Assembly (NCBI GenBank): GCA_014879835.1 | Contig: JACSRJ010000232.1 | Span: forward strand, 1 to 33,385 | DNA length: 33,385 nucleotides | From: Anaerolinea sp. | Lineage (GTDB): Bacteria > Chloroflexota > Anaerolineae > Aggregatilineales > UBA2796 | Direction: 5' to 3' | Shown: piece by piece, positions 1-8,798 of the stretch | Position numbering within the stretch: position 1 is the first letter of the stretch | How the letters are laid out: the number at the start of each line of letters is the position of its first letter | The notes under the pieces: generated by a model | Database searches by the model: none | The model's input: only the letters and a program-made list of their open reading frames with translations | Told to the model about the DNA's origin: nothing | Translations under genes and position numbers: made by a program

Positions 1-1
1 A

Positions 2-1066
2 GGCATGGTTACGCCGGCGTTGAAGCAGTACTTCGCGCAGCACAAGATCAAGGTGATCCCCATCGAGACAGGGGCCGAAATGCTGATCGAAGCGCTGGAC
101 GAAGGGCAGATCGCAGAACCTCAGATTGTGATCGGGGATGGGCTTGCCTTCCCCCCACCCGCACCCATCGAAGGTGGTTTGCGCAGCCATCAGGTACGGC
201 GGGCGATCCGTTTGGAAGCCAATCCCTTTTTGGGCGATCATGTGGTCAACGGGAACGCCGTGCTGCCGATGGTATGCGCGATTTCGTGGATCGCCAATAC
301 CTGTGAAGGGCTTTACCCCGGTTATAGGTTCTACGGCTACAAGAGCTACAAAGTCCTCAAAGGGATCGTCTTTGACGAGACCCTCGCCCCGGAGTACACC
401 CTTGATCTGGTGGAAAAGGAAAAAAGCGAGGATCGGATTCACTTTGAGGCAAAGGTGCGCAGCCAAACCCCGGACGGCAAAACCCGCTATCACTATCAGG
501 TAGACCCGATCTTGGTGCGGGAGCGCCCCGAAGCGCCGATCTTTGCCCACATGGACTTGACCAATTCGGCCAACATCGAAGGGCTGCCCCTCTATGAGAC
601 CAAAGTGGTCTTTCATGGTTGGAGCTTCCGGGGGGTGAAGAAGGTGCTCAACATGAACACCGAACGCACCACCATGCAGTGTTATCTGGAGCCAGTGCCC
701 CTGCCCTATCAGGGACAGTTTCCAGTGAGCGCCTTTAACCACTTTGCGGTGGATGTAGGCTTGCAGAGTTTGGGGATTTTCGCTCGACTCACTTACGAAA
801 TGGGGAGTTTGCCTCTGGCCACGGGTGAAGCGCGGGTGTATCGGGATATTCCCTTTGGAACCCAGTTTTACTGCACTCTAGAACCGCGTAAGATCACCGA
901 ATCCAATGTGACCTGCGATCTCAACATTCACGATGGGGACGGCAAAACCTATATCGCCGTGGACAGTTCCGAGATCACCCTGAACAAGCGTCTGATCGAA
1001 ATGTTCTTTAAGAACACTCTGTCCGCGCCCATTCAGCCCTTCCCATTCAGTGACAAGCCATTTTGA
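2..1066 (+). CDS. Polyketide/PUFA-synthase-type multidomain enzyme, C-terminal part (end of KR, then PKS dehydratase); 5' partial
   Basis: The reading frame is open to the left edge: codon 2-4 is Gly just before the ATG at 5, giving GMVTP, a typical end of a PKS ketoreductase (SDR) domain. The ATG at 5 is therefore probably internal and the gene starts outside the window. Residues below count from that Met. About residues 1-45 are the KR tail. Residues 60-330 are a double-hotdog dehydratase of the PKS type, which removes water from the beta-hydroxyacyl chain. Visible motifs are the HxxxGxxxxP motif (His79 in DHVVNGNAVLP), FHGWSF at 203-208 (compare HGPxFQ), and the catalytic Asp in DVGLQ (Asp250). 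The order KR-DH resembles PUFA-synthase/secondary-lipid PKSs. It ends 29 bp before the next PKS-like gene and is probably co-transcribed with it. The domain call is secure; the final product is unknown. Confidence 0.82.
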   Translation, partial: GMVTPALKQYFAQHKIKVIPIETGAEMLIEALDEGQIAEPQIVIGDGLAFPPPAPIEGGLRSHQVRRAIRLEANPFLGDHVVNGNAVLPMVCAISWIANTCEGLYPGYRFYGYKSYKVLKGIVFDETLAPEYTLDLVEKEKSEDRIHFEAKVRSQTPDGKTRYHYQVDPILVRERPEAPIFAHMDLTNSANIEGLPLYETKVVFHGWSFRGVKKVLNMNTERTTMQCYLEPVPLPYQGQFPVSAFNHFAVDVGLQSLGIFARLTYEMGSLPLATGEARVYRDIPFGTQFYCTLEPRKITESNVTCDLNIHDGDGKTYIAVDSSEITLNKRLIEMFFKNTLSAPIQPFPFSDKPF

Positions 1067-1095
1067 CCGTACCCGATGGGATGAAATAAGCGAAT

Positions 1096-4000
1096 ATGCT
1101 CAACCTTGCCCTTGTGGGAATGGCGATCCGCTGCGGCGGATTTGCCGATCTAGACAACTTTACCAATGCTCTTTATGAAGGGCTGGCCCCCGCACCCGAA
1201 CCCTTTGCCCCGGTGGACTTGGGCGCGCTGGTTGCAGAGGCATTGGCAGATGCGGCCAAACGCGGCGATTCCGATACTGCCCTTGCCATAAGCGCGGAAT
1301 CTTTGCCCGAAGCGATCCTTCAGGCAAGGGCAATCCTGAACGAAGGGGGCACCGGGATCGTGGTGATCGCGGCGCAGGGCGAATATGGCACGGGGGCAGT
1401 GGCCCTCCGTCGTGCAGATCAGGCACATTCCCCCTATGCTCGACTCACCGGGCTGGCAACCATGCCCACAGAGGCCCTGCGCGAGGCAGGTCTTGCCCCA
1501 TCGCAGATTGGTTATCTGGAACTGTCCAGACTCATACCTGAAAGCCGCGTGGAACTCGGGGCACTGGCCCCAGCTTATCAGCATTCTGATCTGAGCTGCG
1601 GTATGGGCGGCGGCTTTGGCGGTATTGTGGGGTTGATCCGGGCTGCATTATGCCTGTATCAGCGCTTCATCCCCGCGATCCCCGGTTGGAAAGCGCCTGC
1701 CTACCCCGAACTGTGGAGCGGCACGCCTTTTTATACCACCGCCGATTCCAAAGCGTGGTTTGCCGAAGCAGCGCAGGGTGGGGTACGCCATGCCGGGGTG
1801 AGTCTCGAAGGCAGTCACTTGATCCTGAGCGAAACCCCGCACAAAGTTGCACCCGCCAATATCGCCCTCCAGCGCGGATCGCCATACTTGTTTCTGCTGA
1901 ACGGCGGTGATGCTTCTACAATGCTCATGGCATTGGATCAGCTTGAGCGAGCGCTCCATGAATCCACCGAGCTGGCGCCACTGGCAAAGCAGTATTTTGA
2001 TCACTACCGCGTCACCCTGAACAGCACCCCCTTCACCCTTGCGATCATCGGACGGCATATTGATGAGCTGCGCAAAGAAATCAACCTCGCCCGCGCTGGT
2101 ATTCCGGAGGCATTTCAGCGCCGTACCGCGTGGTCTACTCCCGGCGGAAGCGCCTTCACCGCCACGCCTCTGCGTGGTGAGGTCGCTTTTGTGTATCCGG
2201 GGGCGTTCAGCGCTTATCCCCGCATGGGACAGGATTTGTTTCACCTCTTCCCCCGTTTGTGGGATGATCTGGGTGAAGCCACCAGTGATCTGGGGCGTTC
2301 CGTGGGAGATCGCAGCCTGTATGCCAGAGGGCTGGAAAAACAGTCCACCCGCCAATGGCGTGAATTCCGTGAGAAGCTCGAAGCCAGCCCTGCAAACATG
2401 ATGGAAGCGGGCATGACCTTTGCGGCGTTGGTCACCCGGATCGTGAAGGATACCTTCAAAATCGCTCCGCAGCGGGCATTTGGGTACAGTCTAGGCGAAG
2501 CCTGTATGATGTGGGGTATGGGGGTGTGGAAGGATGGCGATGCGGGCAGTCTTGATCTCCATACTTCGCCCCTGTGGGATCGGCTCTACCGCACCAAACA
2601 AACCGTGCGCGAAGTCTGGGGTGTACCTGCTTCTGCGCCCGATGATTTTTGGAGTGTGTATTTCATCGCGGCTTCGGCGGAAGAAGTGCTGCCCCTGATT
2701 GCCAAGGAATCGCGGGTGTACTTGACTCACATCAACACCCCTCGTGAGGTGACCATTGCAGGGGACACCGCTGCCTGCAAACGCATCGTGACCGCTTTGG
2801 GGCGAGAACACTTGCACGCGCCTTTTGGCATGGTCATGCACTGTGAACCCGCTGTGCCGGATTACCCGCACTTTCTCAAGCTCCATGATCGCCCCCTCTA
2901 TGACCGTCCCGAAGGGGTGACTTTTTATGCCTCCGCTGATTATGCGCCCACGGTTCTGGATCGAAGCGTGCTGGGGCACAATATCTCTCGCGCCGCGGTC
3001 AAGATGCTGGATTTCCCGCGCCTGATTCAACAGGTGTACCGTGATGGGGCACGCATCTTCATCGAATTGGGGGCCCGGAATGCTTGCGCCCGCTGGGTCA
3101 CCGAGACCCTCGGTGAGCGCGAACACCTCTCGGTTTCGATCAATCAACCTAGTGTGGATGATCGCACCGGAATCGTGCGGATGCTGGCGAAGTTGGCGGT
3201 TCAGCGTGTGCCGATGGATCTGAGCCTGCTTTTTGAATCCGCTCAGGCACAACCCAGCGCCATCCCAGTGGTTCAGAGCGAAGCCCATCAAGCCCACCAG
3301 AATTATCTGGAATCGCGTTTGGCGGGTCTGCGCGAACTGAGCAGCACCATTCAGACGCAGATTAATACCTTGCGCAGCGGCGGTAGTGTGCCCGCGCCAG
3401 TGGTGTCCGCGTCCCCCCTGCCGCCACCTCCTGCCCCGGTGATCGCCGGCCCGCCGGCCCGCCCTGCGCTCTTTGATGAGGCTGCGATCCACGAGTTCGC
3501 CCTCGGATCCGTGGTCAAGTGTTTTGGGGAGGAATACCGCATCTATGAAAACCGCCGCGCCCCACGCATCCCCAACGGGGATCTGCTGCTGGTGAGCCGG
3601 GTCACCGAGATGCACGGTAAGCGCCATGAACTGGCGGGTGGCTCACGCACCGTCTCTGAATATGATATGCCCGCGGCGCCATGGTTCTTCCGCGACAATG
3701 CCCAACCGGGCATCCCCTATTCGGTGTATATGGAGATGGCCCTGCAATTGTGCGGTTTTCTCTCCGCTTATCTGGGGTCTACCCTGACCTTCCCTGATCT
3801 GGATTTCTACTTCCGCAATCTGGATGGTGATGGGCGGCTCACCCGCGATCTTGATCTGCGGGGCAAAACCATCACCAACCATGTGGAGATGCTCTCCTCG
3901 ATCACCATGAAGGGCATCATCCTCCAGAAGTTCACCTTTGACCTCTCCGCCGATGGGCAGTCGTTCTACAAGGGCGGGGCATCCTTTGGCTGCTTCACCG

Positions 4001-4584
4001 CAGAGGCGATGGCCAATCAGGTAGGCTTGGATAAGGGTAAACCCGTGCCCACATGGTTGGAGAACTCCGGGCGCAGGGTTGCGCCTCTTGATCTGAACGC
4101 GCTTAAACAGGCCCGTCCGGGCAAACCCCATTACCGCCTCTCCTCCAATCAGCTCGATTTTATTGATGAGGCTCGTTTTGTGCCCGACGGGGGCAAGTAC
4201 GGTAAGGGTTACATTTACGCGCTGGAAAACGTTGATCCGGCTGACTGGTTCTTCACCAACCACTTTCACCAAGACCCGGTCATGCCCGGTTCGTTGGGGG
4301 TGGAGGCGATCCTTCAGTCGATGCAGGCGCTGGCGCTCACCCTCGATCTGGGGGCGCAGTTCCGCTCACCGCGCTTTCGACAGGCGGAGAATCATCACAC
4401 CATCTGGCGCTACCGGGGACAGGTGATCCGCAAAAACAAAACCATCTGGATGGAAGTCCACGTCAAAGACATTATGCGCACCCCGGATCGGGTCACCGTC
4501 ATCGGGGACGCCAGCCTGTGGCGTGATGATGGGCTGCGCATTTACGAGGTTCAGGACGCGGCCATCAGCTTGGTTGAAGGCTGA
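1096..4584 (+). CDS. PUFA-synthase-like protein: degenerate ketosynthase, acyltransferase, FabA-like dehydratase pair
   Basis: A 1162-residue megasynthase subunit, probably cytosolic. The N-terminus (about 1-265) begins like a ketosynthase (ALVGMAIRCGG) but is shorter than a true KS and shows no active-site Cys motif, as in the KS-like part of PfaB. Residues about 355-690 form an acyltransferase that would load acyl/malonyl groups; the nucleophile is Ser465 in GYSLGE. A Pro/Ala-rich linker (about 765-790) leads to two hotdog folds. The first (about 840-990, PWFFRDNAQPGIPYS) lacks an active-site His. The second carries the FabA-type motif HFHQDPVMPG with His1056. This resembles PfaC-type dehydratases, so the protein looks like a fusion of PfaB with the dehydratase end of PfaC. 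It follows another PKS gene by 29 bp. No ER (PfaD) or phosphopantetheinyl transferase lies in the window. Family assignment is good; the product (PUFA, hydroxy-fatty acid or glycolipid chain) is not determined. Confidence 0.8.
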   Translation: MLNLALVGMAIRCGGFADLDNFTNALYEGLAPAPEPFAPVDLGALVAEALADAAKRGDSDTALAISAESLPEAILQARAILNEGGTGIVVIAAQGEYGTGAVALRRADQAHSPYARLTGLATMPTEALREAGLAPSQIGYLELSRLIPESRVELGALAPAYQHSDLSCGMGGGFGGIVGLIRAALCLYQRFIPAIPGWKAPAYPELWSGTPFYTTADSKAWFAEAAQGGVRHAGVSLEGSHLILSETPHKVAPANIALQRGSPYLFLLNGGDASTMLMALDQLERALHESTELAPLAKQYFDHYRVTLNSTPFTLAIIGRHIDELRKEINLARAGIPEAFQRRTAWSTPGGSAFTATPLRGEVAFVYPGAFSAYPRMGQDLFHLFPRLWDDLGEATSDLGRSVGDRSLYARGLEKQSTRQWREFREKLEASPANMMEAGMTFAALVTRIVKDTFKIAPQRAFGYSLGEACMMWGMGVWKDGDAGSLDLHTSPLWDRLYRTKQTVREVWGVPASAPDDFWSVYFIAASAEEVLPLIAKESRVYLTHINTPREVTIAGDTAACKRIVTALGREHLHAPFGMVMHCEPAVPDYPHFLKLHDRPLYDRPEGVTFYASADYAPTVLDRSVLGHNISRAAVKMLDFPRLIQQVYRDGARIFIELGARNACARWVTETLGEREHLSVSINQPSVDDRTGIVRMLAKLAVQRVPMDLSLLFESAQAQPSAIPVVQSEAHQAHQNYLESRLAGLRELSSTIQTQINTLRSGGSVPAPVVSASPLPPPPAPVIAGPPARPALFDEAAIHEFALGSVVKCFGEEYRIYENRRAPRIPNGDLLLVSRVTEMHGKRHELAGGSRTVSEYDMPAAPWFFRDNAQPGIPYSVYMEMALQLCGFLSAYLGSTLTFPDLDFYFRNLDGDGRLTRDLDLRGKTITNHVEMLSSITMKGIILQKFTFDLSADGQSFYKGGASFGCFTAEAMANQVGLDKGKPVPTWLENSGRRVAPLDLNALKQARPGKPHYRLSSNQLDFIDEARFVPDGGKYGKGYIYALENVDPADWFFTNHFHQDPVMPGSLGVEAILQSMQALALTLDLGAQFRSPRFRQAENHHTIWRYRGQVIRKNKTIWMEVHVKDIMRTPDRVTVIGDASLWRDDGLRIYEVQDAAISLVEG

Positions 4585-4604
4585 TAAGGGCAAATGGTGA
4601 AGGA

Positions 4605-5759
4605 ATGAGTCGAATCCTTCTCCTCACCTCCTCCCCGCCTGCTGTGGAAGGTCACGGCGGGCAGCACCGTACCTATCAGATTCTCCACGATCTGCGCCAG
4701 ACGCCCGGCGTGAGCGAGGTCGAAGTATTCTCCAGTGAACGATACTATCATCAGTATCGCCATGATCGGGGCCTGCGGGCCCGCTTTTTTCGGGCGGCAG
4801 CGGCGCTGCACATGCGGATCGCCCTGCTCCGGGATAATCCGCTGAGGTTGCTGCGGCGTAATAACTACGCCCGCCGAATCTACGGAGGATGGCGCGTCGT
4901 GGGCGATTATCGCCGCTTGATCGCCCATAAACGCCCTGACCTGTGCGTTTTTGACCATACGCGCTTTTACCCCATACTGCGCCTCAACAAACGGTTGGGA
5001 ATCCCCACTATCGCGGCCTGCCACAACCTAGATGCACTGCATGGACGTTTGTCGCCCCACGATCCCCTTCAAATACGGAGTATGCTCCTTGACTTTGGGC
5101 TTGAACTGGACGCCCTTCGACAGACGGAAGCGCGCTTGTGCATCTCCAGAGTGGAGACCGCAGTCCTGAATGGGTTGGGGTATCCAGCACGTTATTATCC
5201 CTACTGGCCAGTGGGGCAGATCGCTGAAGTCCTTGCCCGTACCCGTGCGCGCCGCCAGCCCCAAAAGGGCTTGTTCCTGATCCTCGGCAGCCTTTACAAT
5301 GACATCTCGCGGGAAGGGGTTGAGAACTTTCTGGGTGAGACCTTCCGGCGCGGTCTACCCGAAGGGGTGCAGATCAAAGGCATTGGGCGGGGGTGGGAGC
5401 GCTTCAGCCAGCAGACGCAGAACCTGCCTCAACTCGAAGCGCACGGGTTTGTGCCCCAAGAAACTCTTGAGGACTACCTGAGTCGCGCTCAGGGGGTGTT
5501 GATCCTGACTCAGTCGGGTTTTGGGGTGCTGACCCGGCTGGCGGAGATGTCCGCTTCAGGCGTGCCCGTGATCTGTTTTCCCCATCCCATGTATGCCATT
5601 GATCCCTTACCGGGGATCACCACCGTAGAAAACTGGGATAAACTATGGGACGCCCTTCAGCGCCCTGTGCCAGAGCCGATCCCCGCTTTAGAAGTCAATC
5701 AGGGTGAGAGCATCCTCAGTCAAACGGTGCGATGGATATTGGGCACAGGACAGTCCTAG
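4605..5759 (+). CDS. GT-B fold glycosyltransferase (GT4-like)
   Basis: 384 residues, close to the usual size of a group 1 glycosyltransferase. The N-terminus ILLLTSSPP followed by GHGGQHRTYQIL is the nucleotide-sugar enzyme start with a Gly-rich loop. The C-terminal half opens with a beta strand (LFLILGSLYN, about 224-233) and contains LEAHGFVPQETLEDYLSRA and then LTRLAEMSASGVPVICF, the usual donor-binding half of GT-B enzymes in which a short segment selects the sugar nucleotide. It would transfer a sugar to a lipid or glycan acceptor at the inner face of the membrane. It starts 20 bp after the PKS-like gene, with no clear Shine-Dalgarno sequence at normal spacing, and probably belongs to the same transcript. 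The substrate cannot be told from the sequence. Linkage to the lipid synthase suggests, but does not prove, that the acceptor is the fatty product. Confidence 0.72.
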   Translation: MSRILLLTSSPPAVEGHGGQHRTYQILHDLRQTPGVSEVEVFSSERYYHQYRHDRGLRARFFRAAAALHMRIALLRDNPLRLLRRNNYARRIYGGWRVVGDYRRLIAHKRPDLCVFDHTRFYPILRLNKRLGIPTIAACHNLDALHGRLSPHDPLQIRSMLLDFGLELDALRQTEARLCISRVETAVLNGLGYPARYYPYWPVGQIAEVLARTRARRQPQKGLFLILGSLYNDISREGVENFLGETFRRGLPEGVQIKGIGRGWERFSQQTQNLPQLEAHGFVPQETLEDYLSRAQGVLILTQSGFGVLTRLAEMSASGVPVICFPHPMYAIDPLPGITTVENWDKLWDALQRPVPEPIPALEVNQGESILSQTVRWILGTGQS

Positions 5760-5790
5760 GGGTCTGTGCCCTGATCCCCAAAACCTGACC

Positions 5791-5819
5791 GGGACAGCCG
5801 CAAAGATTCCCGATAAAAT
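5791..5819 (+). promoter_or_regulatory. Candidate promoter for a leaderless mRNA of the glycosyltransferase at 5828
   Basis: A TAAAAT box at 5814-5819 (5 of 6 matches to TATAAT) lies 8 nt before the ATG at 5828. A weak -35 candidate, GGGACA (5791-5796), sits 17 nt upstream. At this spacing transcription would begin at or next to the ATG, giving no leader; no Shine-Dalgarno sequence precedes this ATG. The same geometry is seen at 17786 on the other strand. Confidence 0.42.
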
Positions 5820-5827
5820 AAGCCCTT

Positions 5828-7054
5828 ATGCAAATCTTGGTAATGGCGCTGCTGTATGCCCCGGATGGGGGGCCAAGCGCTCCCCTGTATCAAATGCTGT
5901 GCGAACAGCTTACCCAACTGGGGCATGAGGTGACCATGATCGCCGCGGTGCCGCATTACCCCAGCGGCACTGTCCCCCCTGCCTTTCGGCGCGGTTGGAT
6001 CACCACGACCCATGAAAATGGGGTGCAGGTGATCCGGGTGCGGGTGCCTTCGGTGAATCGATCCCGGTTGGGATGGCGCTTGCTCCAGTTTGGGGTGTAT
6101 CAGTTGGGGGCCGCCGCCGCCGCTTGGGGCTGCCGTTTTGAGGTGGCCATCATCGGCAACCCGGCGCTGGAGGTGTTCCTGCCCTTTTTGATCCACATCT
6201 TCTTACGGCGCAAACCCGCGCTCTATTCGATTCATGATGTGTATCCAGAGGTGGGCGTGCAGCTTGGGGTCTTCCGAAAGCGGTGGACCATCGGCCTTGT
6301 GGCCATGTTGGAGCGTTTCTGTTACCGCCACTCGCGTCTCATCCGACTTTCCTCGCCGGATTTTGAGAAAGCGCTCTCGAAGGTGGCACTCCCACCCCAA
6401 AAGTTGACGCTGATCTACGATTGGGTGGATACTGATCATATCCAACCCATGCCCCGCCGTAACGCTTTTTCCGCTGAACATGGCTTGGATGATTCATGGG
6501 TGATGTTGTACGCAGGAAACATGGGGTTGTCGCAAGGGTTGGAGACTTTATTGGAGGCGGCAGCGCTACTCCAGAACGAGCCAGGGTTTCGTTTGGTGCT
6601 GGTGGGTGAAGGCACAGGACGCGAGTCGCTTCAAGCCCGTGCCGCCGAATTGAACCTCTCCAATGTGACCTTTTTACCCTTTCAACCCCGTGCCCGTCTG
6701 CCCGAAGTGTTGGCCAGCGGGGATGCGCTTGTGGTCAGTCTAAAGCCGGGGGTAGAGATGGCTTCGATCCCCTCAAAAACATGGTCGATTCTGGCAGCCG
6801 GACGCCCTATTGTAGCGATCATGGATAGGGGCGTATTGGCATCCCTGATCACCAAGGCGGGTGCGGGTCTGCAAGTGCCTCCCGGCGATCCAATGGCACT
6901 GGTTAAAGCTGCACGGGCACTCAGAGCCGATCCCGAGTCCGCAGCCCGACAGGGCGCGCAGGGACGTGCTTATGTGGAGACCCATCACACCCCCCAAGGG
7001 GCTGCACGCGCCTTTGAGCGCTGCTTGCTCCGGATCAGGGAGGACAACCGTTGA
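5828..7054 (+). CDS. Glycosyltransferase family 4 (WbuB/WcaI-like)
   Basis: 408 residues with the full GT4 layout. The acceptor half starts ILVMALLYAPDGGPSAP and continues LTQLGHEVTMIAAVPHYPSG, the 'LGHEVTVLT..PHYPxG' pattern of WbuB/colanic-acid-type transferases. The middle has YSIHDVYPE. The donor half has VMLYAGNMGLSQGLETLLEA, then LVLVGEGTGRESL and a tail segment LVVSLKPGVEMASIPSKTWSILAAGRPIVA, in which the expected EX7E-like region is modified. It probably adds a sugar to a lipid-linked precursor of a surface polysaccharide or glycolipid, at the cytoplasmic membrane face. The candidate leaderless promoter just upstream would start a new transcript running into the methyltransferase at 7051, whose start overlaps this stop. 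Confidence 0.83.
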   Translation: MQILVMALLYAPDGGPSAPLYQMLCEQLTQLGHEVTMIAAVPHYPSGTVPPAFRRGWITTTHENGVQVIRVRVPSVNRSRLGWRLLQFGVYQLGAAAAAWGCRFEVAIIGNPALEVFLPFLIHIFLRRKPALYSIHDVYPEVGVQLGVFRKRWTIGLVAMLERFCYRHSRLIRLSSPDFEKALSKVALPPQKLTLIYDWVDTDHIQPMPRRNAFSAEHGLDDSWVMLYAGNMGLSQGLETLLEAAALLQNEPGFRLVLVGEGTGRESLQARAAELNLSNVTFLPFQPRARLPEVLASGDALVVSLKPGVEMASIPSKTWSILAAGRPIVAIMDRGVLASLITKAGAGLQVPPGDPMALVKAARALRADPESAARQGAQGRAYVETHHTPQGAARAFERCLLRIREDNR

Positions 7055-7866
7055 CCGTCCCTTCCTGCCCTGTTTGTGTCCACCCCGAATCGGTTTTTGT
7101 GACGGTCTCTCTATTGGGAGGGGAAATGCGCCGCTGTGTTCAGTGTGGGCTGATCTTCCGAGTCCCCCTGTGGACAGTGGAGTCATCCCGACAGATTGGG
7201 GCAGTGAGCGCACAAGACGGGGATCGCCGCCCGACCATGCAGCGGGTTGCGGGGCTGTTGGAGCAGTTCAAACCTGCGGGTGGGGACCTCCTCGATGTAG
7301 GCTGCGCCGGGGGGATGCTCTTTGCAGCAGTACGGGATCTGCCTACACGCTGGCATCTGCACGGGGTAGAGCCAGACCAAACGTGGCAGGATCATCTCTA
7401 TCCCGATGCGCGGGTGATGATCGCCCCGATTCCCCCTTGCCCTTTTGAGGGGGGCACATTTGAGGCCGCAACAGTGCTGGACGCGATCTACCTGCTGCCT
7501 GATCCCGCGGCTGTGTTTGCGGAACTGCGCCGAGTTCTCAAACCCGGTGGGATTCTGATCCTCGATTTACCGCCTCAAAGTTATCTGCGTTTGCGTGGTT
7601 TTTGGGGACGTCTGCTGGGGTTATCCCGTACTCAGACCTTCAATGCTTACCCGTTCTACTTCAGTCGTGACAGCCTGAATCGACTGCTGATCCAAAACGG
7701 GTTCAAACTCCGTGCGCTTTTGCCCGATTCGGGGATTGTCCATCCCACCCGCTTCTTACGCTGGTTCTTGCGGGCCTACCTCGGTATGATCCGCCCCCTC
7801 AACAAACTGATCCAGCCGACGGTGTGGCTTGCGCCCAAAGTGATCCTCGTAGGTGAAGCCCAGTGA
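7051..7866 (+). CDS. Class I SAM-dependent methyltransferase with N-terminal zinc-ribbon-like cysteines
   Basis: 271 residues. The N-terminus has two cysteine pairs, CPVC (6-9) and CVQC (29-32), typical of methyltransferases that carry a small zinc knuckle before the catalytic domain. The Rossmann domain shows motif I as LLDVGCAGGML, an acidic end of strand 2 in VEPD, and a post-motif LKPGGILILDLP. The C-terminal region (HPTRFLRWFLRAYLG) is typical of methyltransferases found in glycan and lipid clusters. The start is TTG at 7051: the upstream stop TGA overlaps it (TTGA), and GGGAGG at 7038-7043 lies 7 nt before it, a good ribosome site. Translation is probably coupled to the glycosyltransferase. 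The substrate is unknown; a sugar or lipid intermediate made by the neighbours is a reasonable guess. Confidence 0.83.
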   Translation: MTVPSCPVCVHPESVFVTVSLLGGEMRRCVQCGLIFRVPLWTVESSRQIGAVSAQDGDRRPTMQRVAGLLEQFKPAGGDLLDVGCAGGMLFAAVRDLPTRWHLHGVEPDQTWQDHLYPDARVMIAPIPPCPFEGGTFEAATVLDAIYLLPDPAAVFAELRRVLKPGGILILDLPPQSYLRLRGFWGRLLGLSRTQTFNAYPFYFSRDSLNRLLIQNGFKLRALLPDSGIVHPTRFLRWFLRAYLGMIRPLNKLIQPTVWLAPKVILVGEAQ

Positions 7867-8798
7867 ACGCGGAGATTTTTGGTGAATGGTTGCGCCGCCG
7901 TGGGCATCGCGTGATTGAAGCCTGTGGCAGCTTCTGGTTTGAGCAGGCGCATCGGGTCTTTCAGGCCTTCCCCTACCACTGGCTCATTCACCCTGAAGAG
8001 CACGCCCTTCAGGAGATGCTGCGCCATTATGGCATGATCACAGCCCGGTACTCTACTCCCCTTGATGCACCCTATGGATTGCGTAGTTATCACGCCATTT
8101 ATGAAGCACCTGAATATAACCTCGAAATGCTCTCAAAGTGGACCCGTAAAAATGTGCGCCGCGGGCTGAGCCAGTGCCGGATTGAACCGATCACCTTTGA
8201 GCGTTTAGCCACCGAGGGCTGGCTGCTCCAGTGCGACACCCTTGCTCGGCAAGGGCGCTACGGCGCGATCACCCGTCCTATCTGGGAAAGATTGGCGCGT
8301 TCGGCGGCCAATCTGCCCGGCTTTGAAGCATGGGGGGCATTGGTCGGGCAAGAATTGGCCGCGGCGGTGATTGTCTTTCCGATGGTGGACGCTTATTACC
8401 TGTTGTACCAATCCTCACGCACCGATCTGCTCAGCGCTCGTCCCAACAATGCTCTGTGTTATGTACTCACACACGATCTGTTGAGTCGGCCGGGGACACG
8501 GATGATCCTCTATGGGCTGCATTCTTTGGACGCGCCTACAAGCGTAGATGAGTTTAAATTTCGCATGGGTTACAGCCCTAAGCCGGTGCGACAGCGAGCG
8601 GTCTTTCATCCGGCGGCAGCTCCTCTGATCAATCGGTTCAGTCATACTTTGCTGCGCGCTGTGAGCGGAATTCTGCCCTACTCACCGCTTCTGGCCAAGG
8701 CCGAGGGCATGATGCGCTTTTATATTCAGGGTAAACTAACGCTGGCGCAGCAACCGATACCGGGAATCCGCGTAGAAGGACACGAAAGGACGGATTAA
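7863..8798 (+). CDS. GNAT-fold acyltransferase of the FemAB/BioF2-like type
   Basis: 311 residues. The central and C-terminal parts fit the GNAT-like fold seen in FemAB and 'acetyltransferase 6' proteins: WTRKNVRRGL (about 97-106) is the Arg-rich loop of that group, then GALVGQELAAAVIVFPMVDAYYLLYQSS forms the paired strands, and SVDEFKFRMGYSPKPV the conserved end (compare 'FKxxFGG'). Such enzymes transfer an acyl or aminoacyl group to an amine or sugar on cell-envelope precursors. The start is GTG at 7863, overlapping the previous TGA (GTGA), with AGGTGA at 7851-7856 as a ribosome site, so translation is coupled. The next ATG follows its TAA directly. The acyl donor and acceptor cannot be named. 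Confidence 0.7.
   Translation: MNAEIFGEWLRRRGHRVIEACGSFWFEQAHRVFQAFPYHWLIHPEEHALQEMLRHYGMITARYSTPLDAPYGLRSYHAIYEAPEYNLEMLSKWTRKNVRRGLSQCRIEPITFERLATEGWLLQCDTLARQGRYGAITRPIWERLARSAANLPGFEAWGALVGQELAAAVIVFPMVDAYYLLYQSSRTDLLSARPNNALCYVLTHDLLSRPGTRMILYGLHSLDAPTSVDEFKFRMGYSPKPVRQRAVFHPAAAPLINRFSHTLLRAVSGILPYSPLLAKAEGMMRFYIQGKLTLAQQPIPGIRVEGHERTD

Noticed and set aside
2491-3627. A 378-codon minus-strand frame inside the PKS-like gene
   Set aside because: It lies fully opposite a gene with clear acyltransferase motifs, and its own translation shows no domain or hydrophobic pattern.
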